In this document: piece by piece, positions 46,933-58,020 of the stretch
Numbering within the stretch: the first letter of the stretch is position 1
How the letters are laid out: the number at the start of each line of letters is the position of its first letter
NCBI GenBank assembly: GCA_022496805.1
Contig: CM040096.1
Span: forward strand, 9,983,501-10,047,500
Source: Pohlia nutans
Taxonomy: Eukaryota > Streptophyta > Bryopsida > Bryales > Mniaceae
Direction of reading: 5' to 3'
DNA length: 64,000 nucleotides
The notes under the pieces: generated by a model
Database searches by the model: none
Told to the model about the DNA's origin: nothing
Seen by the model: the letters and a program-made list of their open reading frames with translations, nothing else
Program-made: the position numbers and the translations under genes

Positions 46933-47347
46933 CTAAAACACTAGAATTTCTTCTGGTCTTTCATTTTGCTCAAGAATCAGTTTGCCACTGCTCCTCCATG
47001 TAAAGTCCATGACTATATCCGACTTGGCCTCACTACTAACAAAAGGGGTTGTTTCTCACTCAAAACAATGCTAGAGTTCACTGTACACACTTGTCCTACG
47101 TGACGAACCGCACTCACCAAGTCTTGAGTGCCTGGGGCAATGAGTTCGAAGTGACGCCATTTGACTCACCTACCGAGTGAAAAACGACACCTTCTCCTTG
47201 TAGTGCCTGTTGTTTCAACGTTTTGTGAATCTCTCTACTGTGGAGGAATTCTCTTGCAGATGATCGCCATCCTTCGACAGCTGCATGAGAGACAAAGCGC
47301 AGCTCTCCACCTGTACTATTTGAGATATAGTCTTCCTCTCCCCCATC
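46933..47347 (-). pseudogene. Last-exon-like coding fragment carrying a CACTA-type MITE, family unknown
   Basis: On the minus strand a good acceptor (GTTTTGTTTTCAG, AG at 47349-47348) opens a frame reading GGELRFVSHAAVEGWRSSAR, then EFLHSREIHKTLKQQ. There the MITE at 47031-47205 intervenes. Leaving out the MITE and one CCT copy, the same frame continues AKSDIVMDFTWRSSGKLILE and QNERPEEILVF to a stop at 46933-46935. That gives 78 residues ending in a normal stop. I do not recognise the protein. Exact frame conservation on both sides argues for a genuine former exon. Upstream exons were not found; whether a transcript still exists is open. Confidence 0.5.
47031..47205. mobile_element. CACTA-type MITE, 175 bp, TSD CCT
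   Basis: CACTACTAACAAAAGGGGTT at the left, CTTCTCCTTGTAGTG at the right, with CCT duplicated on both sides (47028-47030, 47206-47208). Contains the family core CACTTGTCCTACGTGACGAA. Inserted in a minus-strand coding fragment whose reading frame resumes beyond it. Confidence 0.9.
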
Positions 47348-48079
47348 CTGAAAACAAAACAAAAGGAGGAAAAGAATTGAACAAGGAGGAGAGATCAGAG
47401 AACTAAGAAGAGTGAAGAAGCCAAATAAATTGAGAAAAGAGGAGAAGATAATAGAGTTATTTGTAAAGTCCCTCAAAACCCTTCTTTTTGACCTGTAATT
47501 TGGAAAGGACAGGATCGGCATGATCTCACTGTAGACCCAGAATAGAACATTGGATAGATTGAAATTTTTATTCATAAAAATTTGGAGGGAGGGAGAAGAA
47601 TTGGGTAGTGGGGTGGGACCGTGAGGAGGAGTGGTGTCAGATTGATGATGACCAGCTTTGGTACCATCTCTGGTCCATGAAAAAAGGAGGACAAAAGACC
47701 GGATGCCTTTACAAATAACTCTAATAGAGAAAAAAAAAATCACAAGAGTAATAAACAATTAAACAACTGCAAATGAAGACGGAAAATCCGGAATACCAGG
47801 CAAAACTTCACAATGCAAAGTGTATGTACTGTACAAAGCGAAACGCTGCTTCAAACAATTCGAACTCTTCAAAAGTTCAAGGATTCCACACAGTAGACCA
47901 TGCCCTCAAATTCAAACCCTCGAGCAAAAAGAGCTCCAGTAATTAAAATAAGATATAAGACGAAGGATTGCTTCAAAAGGAGGACTCATAAAATTCATGA
48001 TACTGTAGAACTCCAAAAATCAAACAAAACAACAATATCAAAGCAATCTATAGCCAACATCAACTTCCATAGCTAGCAT

Positions 48080-48252
48080 CACTACTAGCAAAGGCATCGC
48101 TTCTCACTCAAAACAGTGTCAGAGTTTACTATACACACTTGTCCTATGTGACGAATTGCACTCACCAAGTCTTGAGCGCATGGGCAGTGAGTGCGAAGTG
48201 GCGCCGTTTGACTCACCTACCGAGTGAAAAGCGACGCCTTCTTTTTGTAGTG
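48080..48252. mobile_element. CACTA-type MITE, 173 bp
   Basis: CACTACTAGCAAAGGCATCG at the left, ending CTTCTTTTTGTAGTG; core CACTTGTCCTATGTGACGAA. Lies inverted relative to the shortened copy at 48338-48458, leaving 85 bp between them. No clean 3-bp duplication. Confidence 0.85.
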
Positions 48253-48325
48253 CGTTGAATAGGAAACATACCACAGGTTCAAACACTGCCAATGTTGTTG
48301 ACTTGCACCAGGAACCTTGTCCAAT

Positions 48326-48629
48326 TCACTGGGAAGACACTTTGCACTCACCGCCCAGACACTCAAGACTTGGTGAATGCGATTCGTCACGTAGGACAAG
48401 TGTGTACAATAAACTCTGGCACTGTTTTGAGTGAAAAGCAATGCCTTTGCTAGTAGTGAGACAACTTGGGGTTCATGTCGTGGAAGATCTTCTCGCTGAA
48501 CTCCAAGTACTGGTGCTCATCGCAGTGCTTGTTGATGGCGCAATAGGATTTCTTCATCGTATCCATCCTGCCTTGACACTCATCGCCTGTCCTTCCTCGC
48601 ACTTCCTTAGCTATGGCCAAGGAAGTGCA
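48326..48629 (-). pseudogene. Coding fragment carrying a shortened CACTA-type MITE, family unknown
   Basis: An open minus-strand frame gives RMDTMKKSYCAINKHCDEHQ, then YLEFSEKIFHDMNPKLS, and is then broken by the MITE at 48338-48458. Without the MITE and one AGA copy it would end three codons later (stop 48328-48326). The MITE instead supplies a TAG at its own tip, CACTACTAG. Codon composition is GC-richer than the surroundings and looks coding. A possible acceptor CCATAG lies near 48618. I cannot name the family; it may be part of the same lost gene as 46933-47347. Confidence 0.4.
48338..48458. mobile_element. Internally shortened CACTA-type MITE, 121 bp, TSD AGA
   Basis: Minus orientation: begins (minus strand) CACTACTAGCAAAGGCATTG and keeps the core CACTTGTCCTACGTGACGAA, but its other end is shortened to GAGTGCAAAGTG. 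AGA is duplicated at 48335-48337 and 48459-48461, so the short form was itself mobilised or the end was later replaced. It interrupts a coding fragment. Confidence 0.85.
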
Positions 48630-48719
48630 TCAAGACCCAACTCCAGACTTTATAAAACCACCTCAATTCTACCCTTCTTCATATCCTTTTTCTTCACAAT
48701 GTGTATGAAAATGTGAAAA

Positions 48720-51700
48720 GATTAGGTGAGCTGTGGAAATGGATATATAGCAATTAAGGCACTTTCAAATTCTCAATGACGGATGGTAATACATTTGTTT
48801 AATTAGTGGTGATTGAACAATCCATACATTATCACGTGAGATTGACAATTTAGATTGAATTTTGCATTCATTAGGGAGAAGCTTCAAGGTAGTTATTTTT
48901 GTTGGAAAATTATAATTTCGCTTAGGTTTGTCTCTACTCACATTTATCAATGCATGGAAAATTTGAGTGGCAGTAGGAATCTTCCCCAAGGTGTTCAAAT
49001 GTTTAATAGTTTAATGATAATAGGTACTTCTACCTTAATATTAGTACCTATTATCTTTGAGATTGAAGTACCTAAGTATTAAAAATTTATCTTGTGATCC
49101 CATTCATCATAAAGTGGAGGCACCAACACTGTCTTTTTAAGTTACTATGCTTGGATTTTTTTGAAAATCAAAATGGGATTGTTTTTGTCTTTTAGACTAA
49201 TGAAATTCTTTGAAAGTGAAAAGTTAGTCATACACCATTGGTGCCATATAGGTGGTGGTTTTCCTAACACAAAAATATTATGAAAGCATCTTGGACACTA
49301 CAATCTTGTCTACTGTAGAAACCTTATGATTAGATGACAAATAGTTGGTTTGAGGTTAGTTGGAGATTACAGTACAAGCCGTCAAATTTAGGCCCCTTTT
49401 ACATGGTAGTAGCTAGTCCAGGGGCACCTATTGTAACAAACCTCCCAACATGTTTGCCACCAACTCTCACAACACTTAATAAAAAATTAATTCATTACTG
49501 AGTTGAAGAAACTCAAATCCTAAACCAATAAGATCTTGGTCTAAGATCAACCACCCAACCATAGAGAAGGGATCTCAACAAAAGAGAGCCTCTACCTTCT
49601 CACCCCCGAGCTTTATCTCCTAAGTCCCGTCACCATAGGAACTAGTAGTCTATCTCTAGTCTTTTTACTTTCTATCTTCAAAATTAGATCCAGTCCATAG
49701 ATCTTTAAGTCCTTTAACTTTTAAATCTGAAGTAGTCTAACTCCAGTGCACTTCATCTAGAGTTGTCTAACTCTTGTGCCCATGTTCTCAATCTGGAGTG
49801 GTCTAACTCCAGTGCACCTGATCTAAAGTTGTCTAACTCTTATGTACATGTTCTCAATCTGGAGTAGTCTAGTTCCAGTGCACTAAATGTGGAGCTGTTT
49901 AACTCCGGTGCACATGTCAACTTGAAGTTGTCTAACTTCACTCCATCCATCTTCAACTGGGAGTTGGCTTGCTTTCATCATCCTCTACTTACACACTACC
50001 ACACGAGATACATTACCATCCCTAAGGATCTCAACTCTACCCCTCAGGGTATCAACTGTACCATGCCTCACATGGTAGCAACTGTACCTCCAAAGGTACA
50101 TGACACCTATAGGACCATAATATAGGGTGAACGGTTTAACCCCCAAATGATCCAAGACTCATAGTTTTAAAATTACAAATTTAGTCGATCAGGCCTCCCC
50201 TTCTGTCCAAAAGACACTGATTTTTCTTAGTTGCAGTGTAATTGACGTTGTCCTACACTAGTATATAAAAGTAGCGCCTAGAGGAGGCACTGGCAATATT
50301 TTAAAAACGACACGCGATAATATATATGGTATTTAATATTCATTTGAGATAAAATTTTGAAAAATTCCAGATAAAATATAAGAGCCGATTAATGTTGAAG
50401 CCACTTATAAAAAAGATATCATACCATATAATATATGCTATTTTATCTTATTTTTATTAAAAATAACCCTTGTATAAGGGTATTCTAAGTTGAATATTAT
50501 AGAAGCTTAGATTAAATGAATGAAAAATTGTATCTTTCCAATGTTGGACAATTGTGTTTCTTAACACTATAAATTTCAAGTTGTATTCTATTGGCATTCA
50601 CCATTACAATTTTGTTGGTGTCTCGGGGAAGCCACTTTATGTATTCTTTGAGATACATGAGCGTATAACACATATATGTTGGAGGGCTATTTACCTCATT
50701 TTCTGCATTTTAGTGGACCTTGTATTTTTTATCAATTCTACTTTCTTCAATTTCTTGCCACCCACTGTGTAATTATAAATTAAATTCTTCATAATATTTC
50801 AGTCTTTACATTATTTATATATTTTTTGAATTTCCTTTGCCTTAGCATTGTACTACAACATTAGGAACAAAATTCATCACACAACAAGATTTAAACCATG
50901 TATACATGAAAACATCTTATTTATAGAATTGGTTTCATGTCTAAGCCCATTGGTAATGGTGTACTTATTTTATTTACCAAAACATTGAAAGAAGTCTACT
51001 AACCCCAAAACAATCCACTTCAGCATCACTAAAGTGTCTAAAATGTGTTCACTAACACAATTGCATATGATCTCATGCAATAGCATGAAATTAGCCAAAT
51101 TTGATATTTTTTAATGCACAATTGACAAATTCTTCCCTTGCGTGAGAGGAAAAACTACAGAATTACACAAAAGTTTCAGGAATGTTCCTTGGAAATACAT
51201 ACAAAAACCCTCATCAAAAGAGTTTATCCATTTTGTACATGGATTTGTGACCATTTTTCATCTAGTTCTTAAATTTTGCTCACACTTCACTCACCCTATA
51301 AATAAAAAATTCCTACCAATTGCTATAATACTATTTTAGAAATACTATAAATAAAATTTGGGGTATTACAATGGACCCTATATTATATGTAATGTGCTAC
51401 CTCACATTTCTTCAAGGCTATGGTATATCAAAAAATATATGATTTTTATCAACCATGAATAAATCACACCCTATATTTGTTCTCTCATAGTTATCTAAAT
51501 TTTTGACAGTGACTTCCTCAGGGTTGGTGTATTTTTGTTTGATTGTATTTTCCTCTTGCCATACCATTAAAAAAAACACAAAAAAACCGGTGGCTATCAA
51601 AAAATTGCAAGTAAAATAGGGTATTTAATATTGAATGCATTCTTGATTTCTAATTACCTATATGGTATTAACAAACCAGGCTCAATAGATTTTTTTCTAC

Positions 51701-52391
51701 TTGAAGGATGCCTAATATTCCAATTTTTTAAAATAATCTTTCCCCTAAAAATAAGTATTTGTTGCAAGTGTCTCCAAAAAATTACTCTAAGTGCTATTTG
51801 AATTTCCTTTGAACTGCCTAAGGTGATATTTTATATCCAATATGTGGAAAAATGTTGAAATATGGAGCAACGCTATAACTTTTTATATTGCCACTTTGGC
51901 ACTTCATGAAAAATGAAAAAAAATGCCATGTCCCTAAAGAGGTTAACATTACACCTGTAAATTTTTATATTTCATAATTTTTTCTTAAAAAAAGAAATAA
52001 AATTTATTTATTAAAATTTATTTTATTTATAATTTGATAAATTTATGGTATAATGAATAGGATTTGTACATTTTATTAAACATTTTAAACATATGTCAAA
52101 TATTTGTATTTCTAAATTAATAATATAAAACTCTTTATTTGGGAATTTAGCAATGCAAACGTTTTTTTATTCAATAATTACATAATTCACAAACAAAAGT
52201 GAAATCTTATTTTTCTTATTTCAGAAGTTTTAAATTTTTTGGATATAATTGATTATTAAAATACACATAAATTAACTTTAAATGAAAATAAGTTTAAAAA
52301 AAAACTATAACATTTGCAAAGTGAGGCTCAATTTTTAGAGGAGTCAAAAGTATGGTTTTTGTATAGTTGAACAATCAATATTGTTTAAATG
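48720..52391. other. AT-rich spacer with one TTAA-type left end
   Basis: Apart from the tandem repeat at 49722-49945, TTAACCCCCAAATGATCC at 50136 is a lone TTAA-type left end (followed by GACTCATAGTTTTAAAATTA). No gene recognised. Confidence 0.45.
49722..49945 (+). repeat. 66-bp tandem repeat built from two related halves
   Basis: GTCTAACTCCAGTGCAC and GTCTAACTCTTGTGC alternate; the anchor GTCTA recurs at 49735, 49801 and 49867, exactly 66 bp apart. About 3.3 units, diverging to the right. No open frame. Confidence 0.85.
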
Positions 52392-54045
52392 AATTTGACT
52401 CGATGCATTCTTTGAATTGAATTAATCAATGGATTTTTATTAATTTATAAGTTTATTCAAATCTAAGAAGTTAATAACATTTTTTATAAAATATACATTA
52501 TATATTGATATGTATTCAGACAATGATTTTTTTTATATCTATAAAATAAAAAAATAGTGTAAAAAGTAAAATTTATAGTAGTAGAAATCTTGTCCAATGG
52601 GACATTAACCCCTAAACGTACCAGGGTGTCCCTGGAATTGACAATTTGAGAAAAAACATCATAAACTACTATTTAGAAGAATATTTTGGAATTGATATAC
52701 AAATGAAAGTTCTAGATTTTGAATTTTAGATTCCATCCGTACGGTTTGATTCACTAATACTATCACCAATATTTAATTATAAATCTTGAAAGTTAAAATT
52801 AAAAATTCCTTCTAAATTCGAATACAAACAAAATTTTAATATTTTTGGAGTAAAATTTGTTGGAATGAATTTGAAATGAGATACTCTTAAACGTGGTGAT
52901 TCTTTGAAATTTTTGTGTTTCTTAAATCTATGACCTCAGTTTTGCAAGGCTACTTTTGAACTACAGTCAATGCAATTTTGACTTGGTCAACGACTTGACA
53001 TACTTCTACATTTGTAATTTTAGAAAAATATGTAATCAAGTATGACTAAATCCAACCGTTAGATAGGACAACAACTTGGTGATGAATCTCCAAAAAATTG
53101 GATGACTTTCATCCAAGCATTGATGAGAACGTGAGAAGGGTTTGAATCTGTTAGTCGTCCACTTTCTGGACGCTCTGACGTTTAGGGGTTAAGGACATGT
53201 TCCATTGAACAAGATTTCTACTAGTTTTATTTATAATTTAATCTTTGGAAGTGTCACAAATACATGATATTTGAACTTTTGATTTGATATAAAAAGTATA
53301 ATAAAATTCATAGTGAGTGAAAATCAAATTATAAACTCACTAATGCAAGTATTTAATAGGATAAAATATTTGGATAAAAAAAATAGAATGGTTTATTGTA
53401 TGTACAATAATAATCAAGAAATTCAAAAAATCATATGTTGCATTAATTTATTTTAATCTTGAATTTTTAAATATTAAAATTACATTGACTCATTTGTAGT
53501 AATTTTTAGTTACGTTTACTAATATTCAATTTCACACACACACACCTTCACACACACATCTTCATGGATATCGGAGACCAAAAAGTAGCTATGGTAGTTA
53601 TGGTGCATGAGAGAACAATGCGAGAGAGAACAACGATATGGCAAGAGAGAACAATGTAGGAGAGCACAACACAAACAAAGAGCAATCAACAAGTCCGATC
53701 GCATGAATTATAAAAGAATGAGGCCATGAAATTTTGAAACTGTCTAATAAATCACAAGCTCCGATGCGTGCAAATTGTTGGGAACATTGTGTAAATATAT
53801 CATTGAAAAGAAATCAAAGTTGGTTCGATGACTTTATATCATGTTGTAGAAAGAATTGACGAGGGTAAATGAGGTCATGTAGACGATGGATCTAGTACTT
53901 AATTTAAGATACATGCATTTATAAATCTAAATCTTGTGAATGCACAAGTGTGAACTTGTTGTTTTTTATATTTAATTTTTTTAATTGGAGACCTTAGTTA
54001 TAATTTGGAAAAATTAAAGATATTGATAACAAAACTAAAATAGTA
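52392..54045 (+). repeat. Diverged duplicate of 57400-58020, with insertions
   Basis: Long collinear similarity to 57400-58020: TATACATTATATATTGATATG, ATTTATAATTTAATCTTTGG, CAATAATAATCAAGAA and AACTTGTTGTTTT all occur in the same order. This copy has two extra blocks, 52577-53226 (foldback plus TTAA element) and about 53525-53905 (starting with a CA-rich tract). Confidence 0.8.
52605..53192 (+). mobile_element. TTAA-flanked element, 588 bp, inside a palindrome
   Basis: TTAACCCCTAAACGTACC at the left, GACGTTTAGGGGTTAA at the right; hairpin GTCCA-CTTTC-TGGAC at 53157-53171; inner CCATCCGTACGGTTTGATTC. The outer flanks GTAGAAATCTTGTCCAATGG and CCATTGAACAAGATTTCTAC pair, so the target TTAA was the centre of an older hairpin. 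Confidence 0.9.
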
Positions 54046-55773
54046 AATAAGAATAAGCACTGGTTTAAAATTATATATTTTCTCATATTGCAAAATGAGA
54101 ATATAAGAACTATGAAGAGACCGTTGTTTAGAAGGGTAGGTTAAACCGTATCATTAAATATCATTGAATTGTCATACAAAGAGCTCAATTATGAGCACCA
54201 CAAGACTTGTGAATGCATATGAATTCCACCTAAGACTCGTTGTGGCATAAAGAGGGATTCTTCAGCCCATAGTCAGATTGGCTAAAACACTTGAGGGTCT
54301 TTTTTTTGGAAATTAACCTCAAAGTATACATATTGTGGGTAAAATCAAATTTTCTAATATCACATACACCTCGGAGGTAAGTGTTATCCAAGAGAGTCCC
54401 TTGCCAAGGAGTAGGTTGTCCACAAATATAATGTATTGCAATACTACTTCCACGCACATAGTCAATAAGGTAAGCCCATGAACATTGGAAGGTGGTAGTG
54501 GTACTAACTTTGTATTCACCTATATCTTTGTCTGTTGAATGAATTTTTGCTGATTAACACTATTCCATAATAAGAATCATGACCACTACCATTTCTTGTC
54601 TCACTACTTCCATCCTCTCATAAGTGTGTGACAATTTTATTCTTCTGATAGTATAAATTTCAACTTTATGTGGTGCTGCCCTAGGTGTTGCCAAGGCACG
54701 GCAACAATACATAATGTCTTGAACTTGAGGCCATGGTGGACAATAACTAAAGGCTCTTAGTTGAACTAAACGATTCCGAATCTTCAAATTGGCCATCTCA
54801 ATCGCAACAATAACATATTAACATCCGCCATCTCTAAAATGGGTTGTTCTATAAATTTGTGCAAAATAAAGTGGACTAATCAACAATCATCTTTTCTATA
54901 GAACTTTGGCCCAAAATGTAAGAGACCTATTGAAGAAAATTCTGATTACTTAAGTGATGTTGCGTCATTGGATTTTGTTATTTAAAATTACAACAAAATA
55001 ATCATAATTGTATTATATTATATATACATATGTAAGATTTCATACACAATAGTGATTTAAAAATATTATTAATTTATATCAAACTTCTATTCTCATAGAA
55101 ACAAATGATATTAATTAAAATACAATAATGAAAAAAATTCCCAATCAATATATGTCAGGGTGAGATTGTCTTCAAATTATCTGTGAGTAGAATCTACTAT
55201 GAAAGAATAATTCACAGTGTCCTACAAAGTCATGGATGAAGAACATTGTGATCTTGAGTTTGTAGGTCTAGTGATCTAGCATGTCGAGAGCATTCAATTC
55301 AGTGCCATTCTTTCTCGCCAAAACATGGTCTCCTACTTGATAGCGTGTGCAACAATATACTACAAAAGAATCGTTTTCAATTTCATTGTCAAAATGTCTT
55401 GATGCACCATCATTTGGAAGACCCTGATCTGTCCAATATTGCGCAGATACTCTCGGATACTATTTGTCATTAGTACCACATTACCTTTTTTCCACACGAC
55501 AAAGGATTCTTTTGGATAGAAACACCTCCTTACAATGACAAAGCAACAACGATTCTCCAAACTTCTCCAACTTCATTGCCTCCAATCTTGATTTTTCTAC
55601 AATGATTCCTTTTTTGTGAGATTTGTAACATGCATAAAATTACCAGCTGTATATATTCACACATAAAATTATGTTTGTGTATAAAATTCATACCATTCCA
55701 ATAGCAATGGTGGGCTCATAAATTCCTCCAAGAGTGAAAGACACGTAGTGTGTTACATATAACATAGACAACG

Positions 55774-55776
<3 letters not shown>

Positions 55777-55866
<90 letters not shown>
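55777..55866. repeat. (AT)n microsatellite, about 90 bp
   Basis: About 45 uninterrupted AT units. Its translation into an Ile-Tyr repeat is not a gene. Confidence 0.98.
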
Positions 55867-55870
<4 letters not shown>

Positions 55871-56912
55871 TAATATTTTTATGCAATATTATAGAACTAG
55901 TCTCTTCACTTGTTGGAAGTGTATATCGATTATAGATTCTATGTGGAATGGAAAAAGTAAATAGACCCTCGTCATTTTATAAGTGCACTAAGCATATGTG
56001 CAATTGAATTGAATAAAAAGGCGAGATTGCAAATAAACCGATAGGTAAAAAAAAGAGGTGAGTTTACATACAATTGTATTGCCCCTCACATATTTGTAGA
56101 TTTATGCAATGCATTAGCATAGGCAATTCATTCTAAAGAGTACATGTTCCAAGATCTTGACAAAAATTTGATGTCAAAAGTTGTTTTATTATGGATTTCC
56201 ACCACTTCTCTTTGTGGTGGATATATATAGTCGTCATCCTCAATAATACATTATCTTCTTGTCTTGTATGTAACACGTGCTTCGTATTTGCAATACATTA
56301 CTTCACTCGATTTTGAGTTCGTTTTAATACTCTTGTATAATGATACACTTCTTTCCAAATGGTTTCCTAATACAAGCCATGTGGGTCATTTCTAACTACA
56401 ACATCCAACATTTCCTCATTTCCAGTGCATATCGAACATATAAATTTTCTAGTTTCTATAACAAAATTAGTCTCTTTAAAGTCACATAACTTTTCTAAAT
56501 CGTTATTATTTGCAAAGTATTGCAAGCTATATAATGATAAAAGAACACAAGTGGAAATGCTTTACTTCACTTGATGACAAAAAACAAGTGGTAAAGACAA
56601 CGAATAACAACAATAAAGGCTACAATTAACATTCACATATTTACTCAAGCGACTAATATATTGTATAAAACTGCTCCAAATATGCTTGCATCAAGATTAA
56701 ATGTTTTTATTTTAATAAAATTAAGATTTTTTTAAAATTAAAATTAAAATTGAAGTCTCTTATTGTCAAATTTCATCATTTTTGTTAAAAATTGTAGCAT
56801 TTATTCTCTCAATTGCCTACCGCTACCGAGAGGGACTCTTGGAACTCTACTGAGAGGGGGAGAAAAAAATCTCTCTCTCATAGGCGGCGAATCTGTTTGA
56901 GAGTCTTCCATG

Positions 56913-57032
56913 GAGGAGGCGGAATAGAGGTATCGGCGAGAAGACAGAGAAGGGCGGAGTAGAGGTATCGGCGAGAAGACAGAGAGGGGCGGAGTAGAGG
57001 TATCGGCGAGAAGACAGAGAGGGGCGGAGTAG
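56913..57032. repeat. 35-bp minisatellite, about 3.3 copies
   Basis: Anchored by TATCGGCGAG at 56931, 56966 and 57001, exactly 35 bp apart. GC-rich island (GGCGGAGTAGAGG, AAGACAGAGAGG) in very AT-rich DNA, which suggests an origin outside this region. Confidence 0.93.
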
Positions 57033-57399
57033 AATCCATTGAAGATGATAAAATTTTCACATATTATGAATTTGATGCAATGCCCTACATAATTATTTAT
57101 TTAACACATTAGTACATTTTAGTTTGGATGTAAAATGATGACTTATTATACAAACAATCACGTATGGTACTACAATTGCAGTTGTGGGCTAGTGTCAACT
57201 ATGGTGCCACATATTAAATGGCCGGAATCGGCCGACTAGGTATTTGACGTTAAAACTAAAATCTTTCAAGTAGGACGGCAGGTAATGAATGTCTGTGATT
57301 TAAATGCCTTCAACAACCTTTACTGGTCATCCCTTGGTATGGTTCAAAAGTAAGTACTTTGTTAATGTTAGAATGTTTGTCAAGTGTTGGGTTCTTCAA

Positions 57400-58020
57400 A
57401 ATAATTGAATTAATCAACAAAGTTTTACATTTTTATAATTTTATTTACATTATTCAAATTTAATAACAAGTTAATAAATTTTAATGTAAAATATACATTA
57501 TATATTGATATGTAATCACGCATGAGTTGTTTTTGATGTCTTCAAAACTAAATAATTAGTGTAAAAACTAAAATTTATTTATAATTTAATCTTTGGAAGT
57601 GATGCAAATACATGATATTTAAACTTTTGATATGATAAAAAAAAAAAATTCCCAACATGAGTGAAAAATCAAAATAAAAACTCATTACTACAAGTATATA
57701 TTAAGATAACGTATTTGGATAGAAACAAATAGAACGGATTATTGTTTATACAATAATAATCAAGAAGTACAAGAAATTACGTAGTGCATTAATTTTTTTT
57801 AATTTTTAATTTTTACATATTAAGATTACTTTGACACAATTATAGTAATTTAAAATAAATTTTTATTAATATTTAATCTAAAAAATATAAATTTATAAGT
57901 TTAAATCTTATGAAAGCACAAGTACGAACTTGTTGTTTTCGAGATTTGAAGAATGTAATTGAAGACCTTAGTTATGACTTGGAAAAATAAGACATATTGA
58001 CATCATAACTAAAATAGAGT
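57400..58020 (+). repeat. Diverged duplicate of 52392-54045, without the insertions
   Basis: Shorter partner of the pair described above; at about 57566-57576 it shows the uninterrupted sequence AAAATTTATTTATAATTTAA, which serves as an empty site. Confidence 0.8.

Larger units (their letters stand above)
54046..57399. other. Very AT-rich spacer
   Basis: Holds the (AT)n tract and the 35-bp minisatellite. No coding region recognised. Confidence 0.5.

Noticed and set aside
47114..47758. 214-codon minus-strand frame
   Set aside because: Only the part up to 47347 looks coding; upstream of the acceptor it is Phe/Ile/Ser-rich intron-like, and downstream of the MITE junction the frame runs into MITE sequence.
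55688..55870. Ile-Tyr repeat protein
   Set aside because: Translation of the (AT)n microsatellite.
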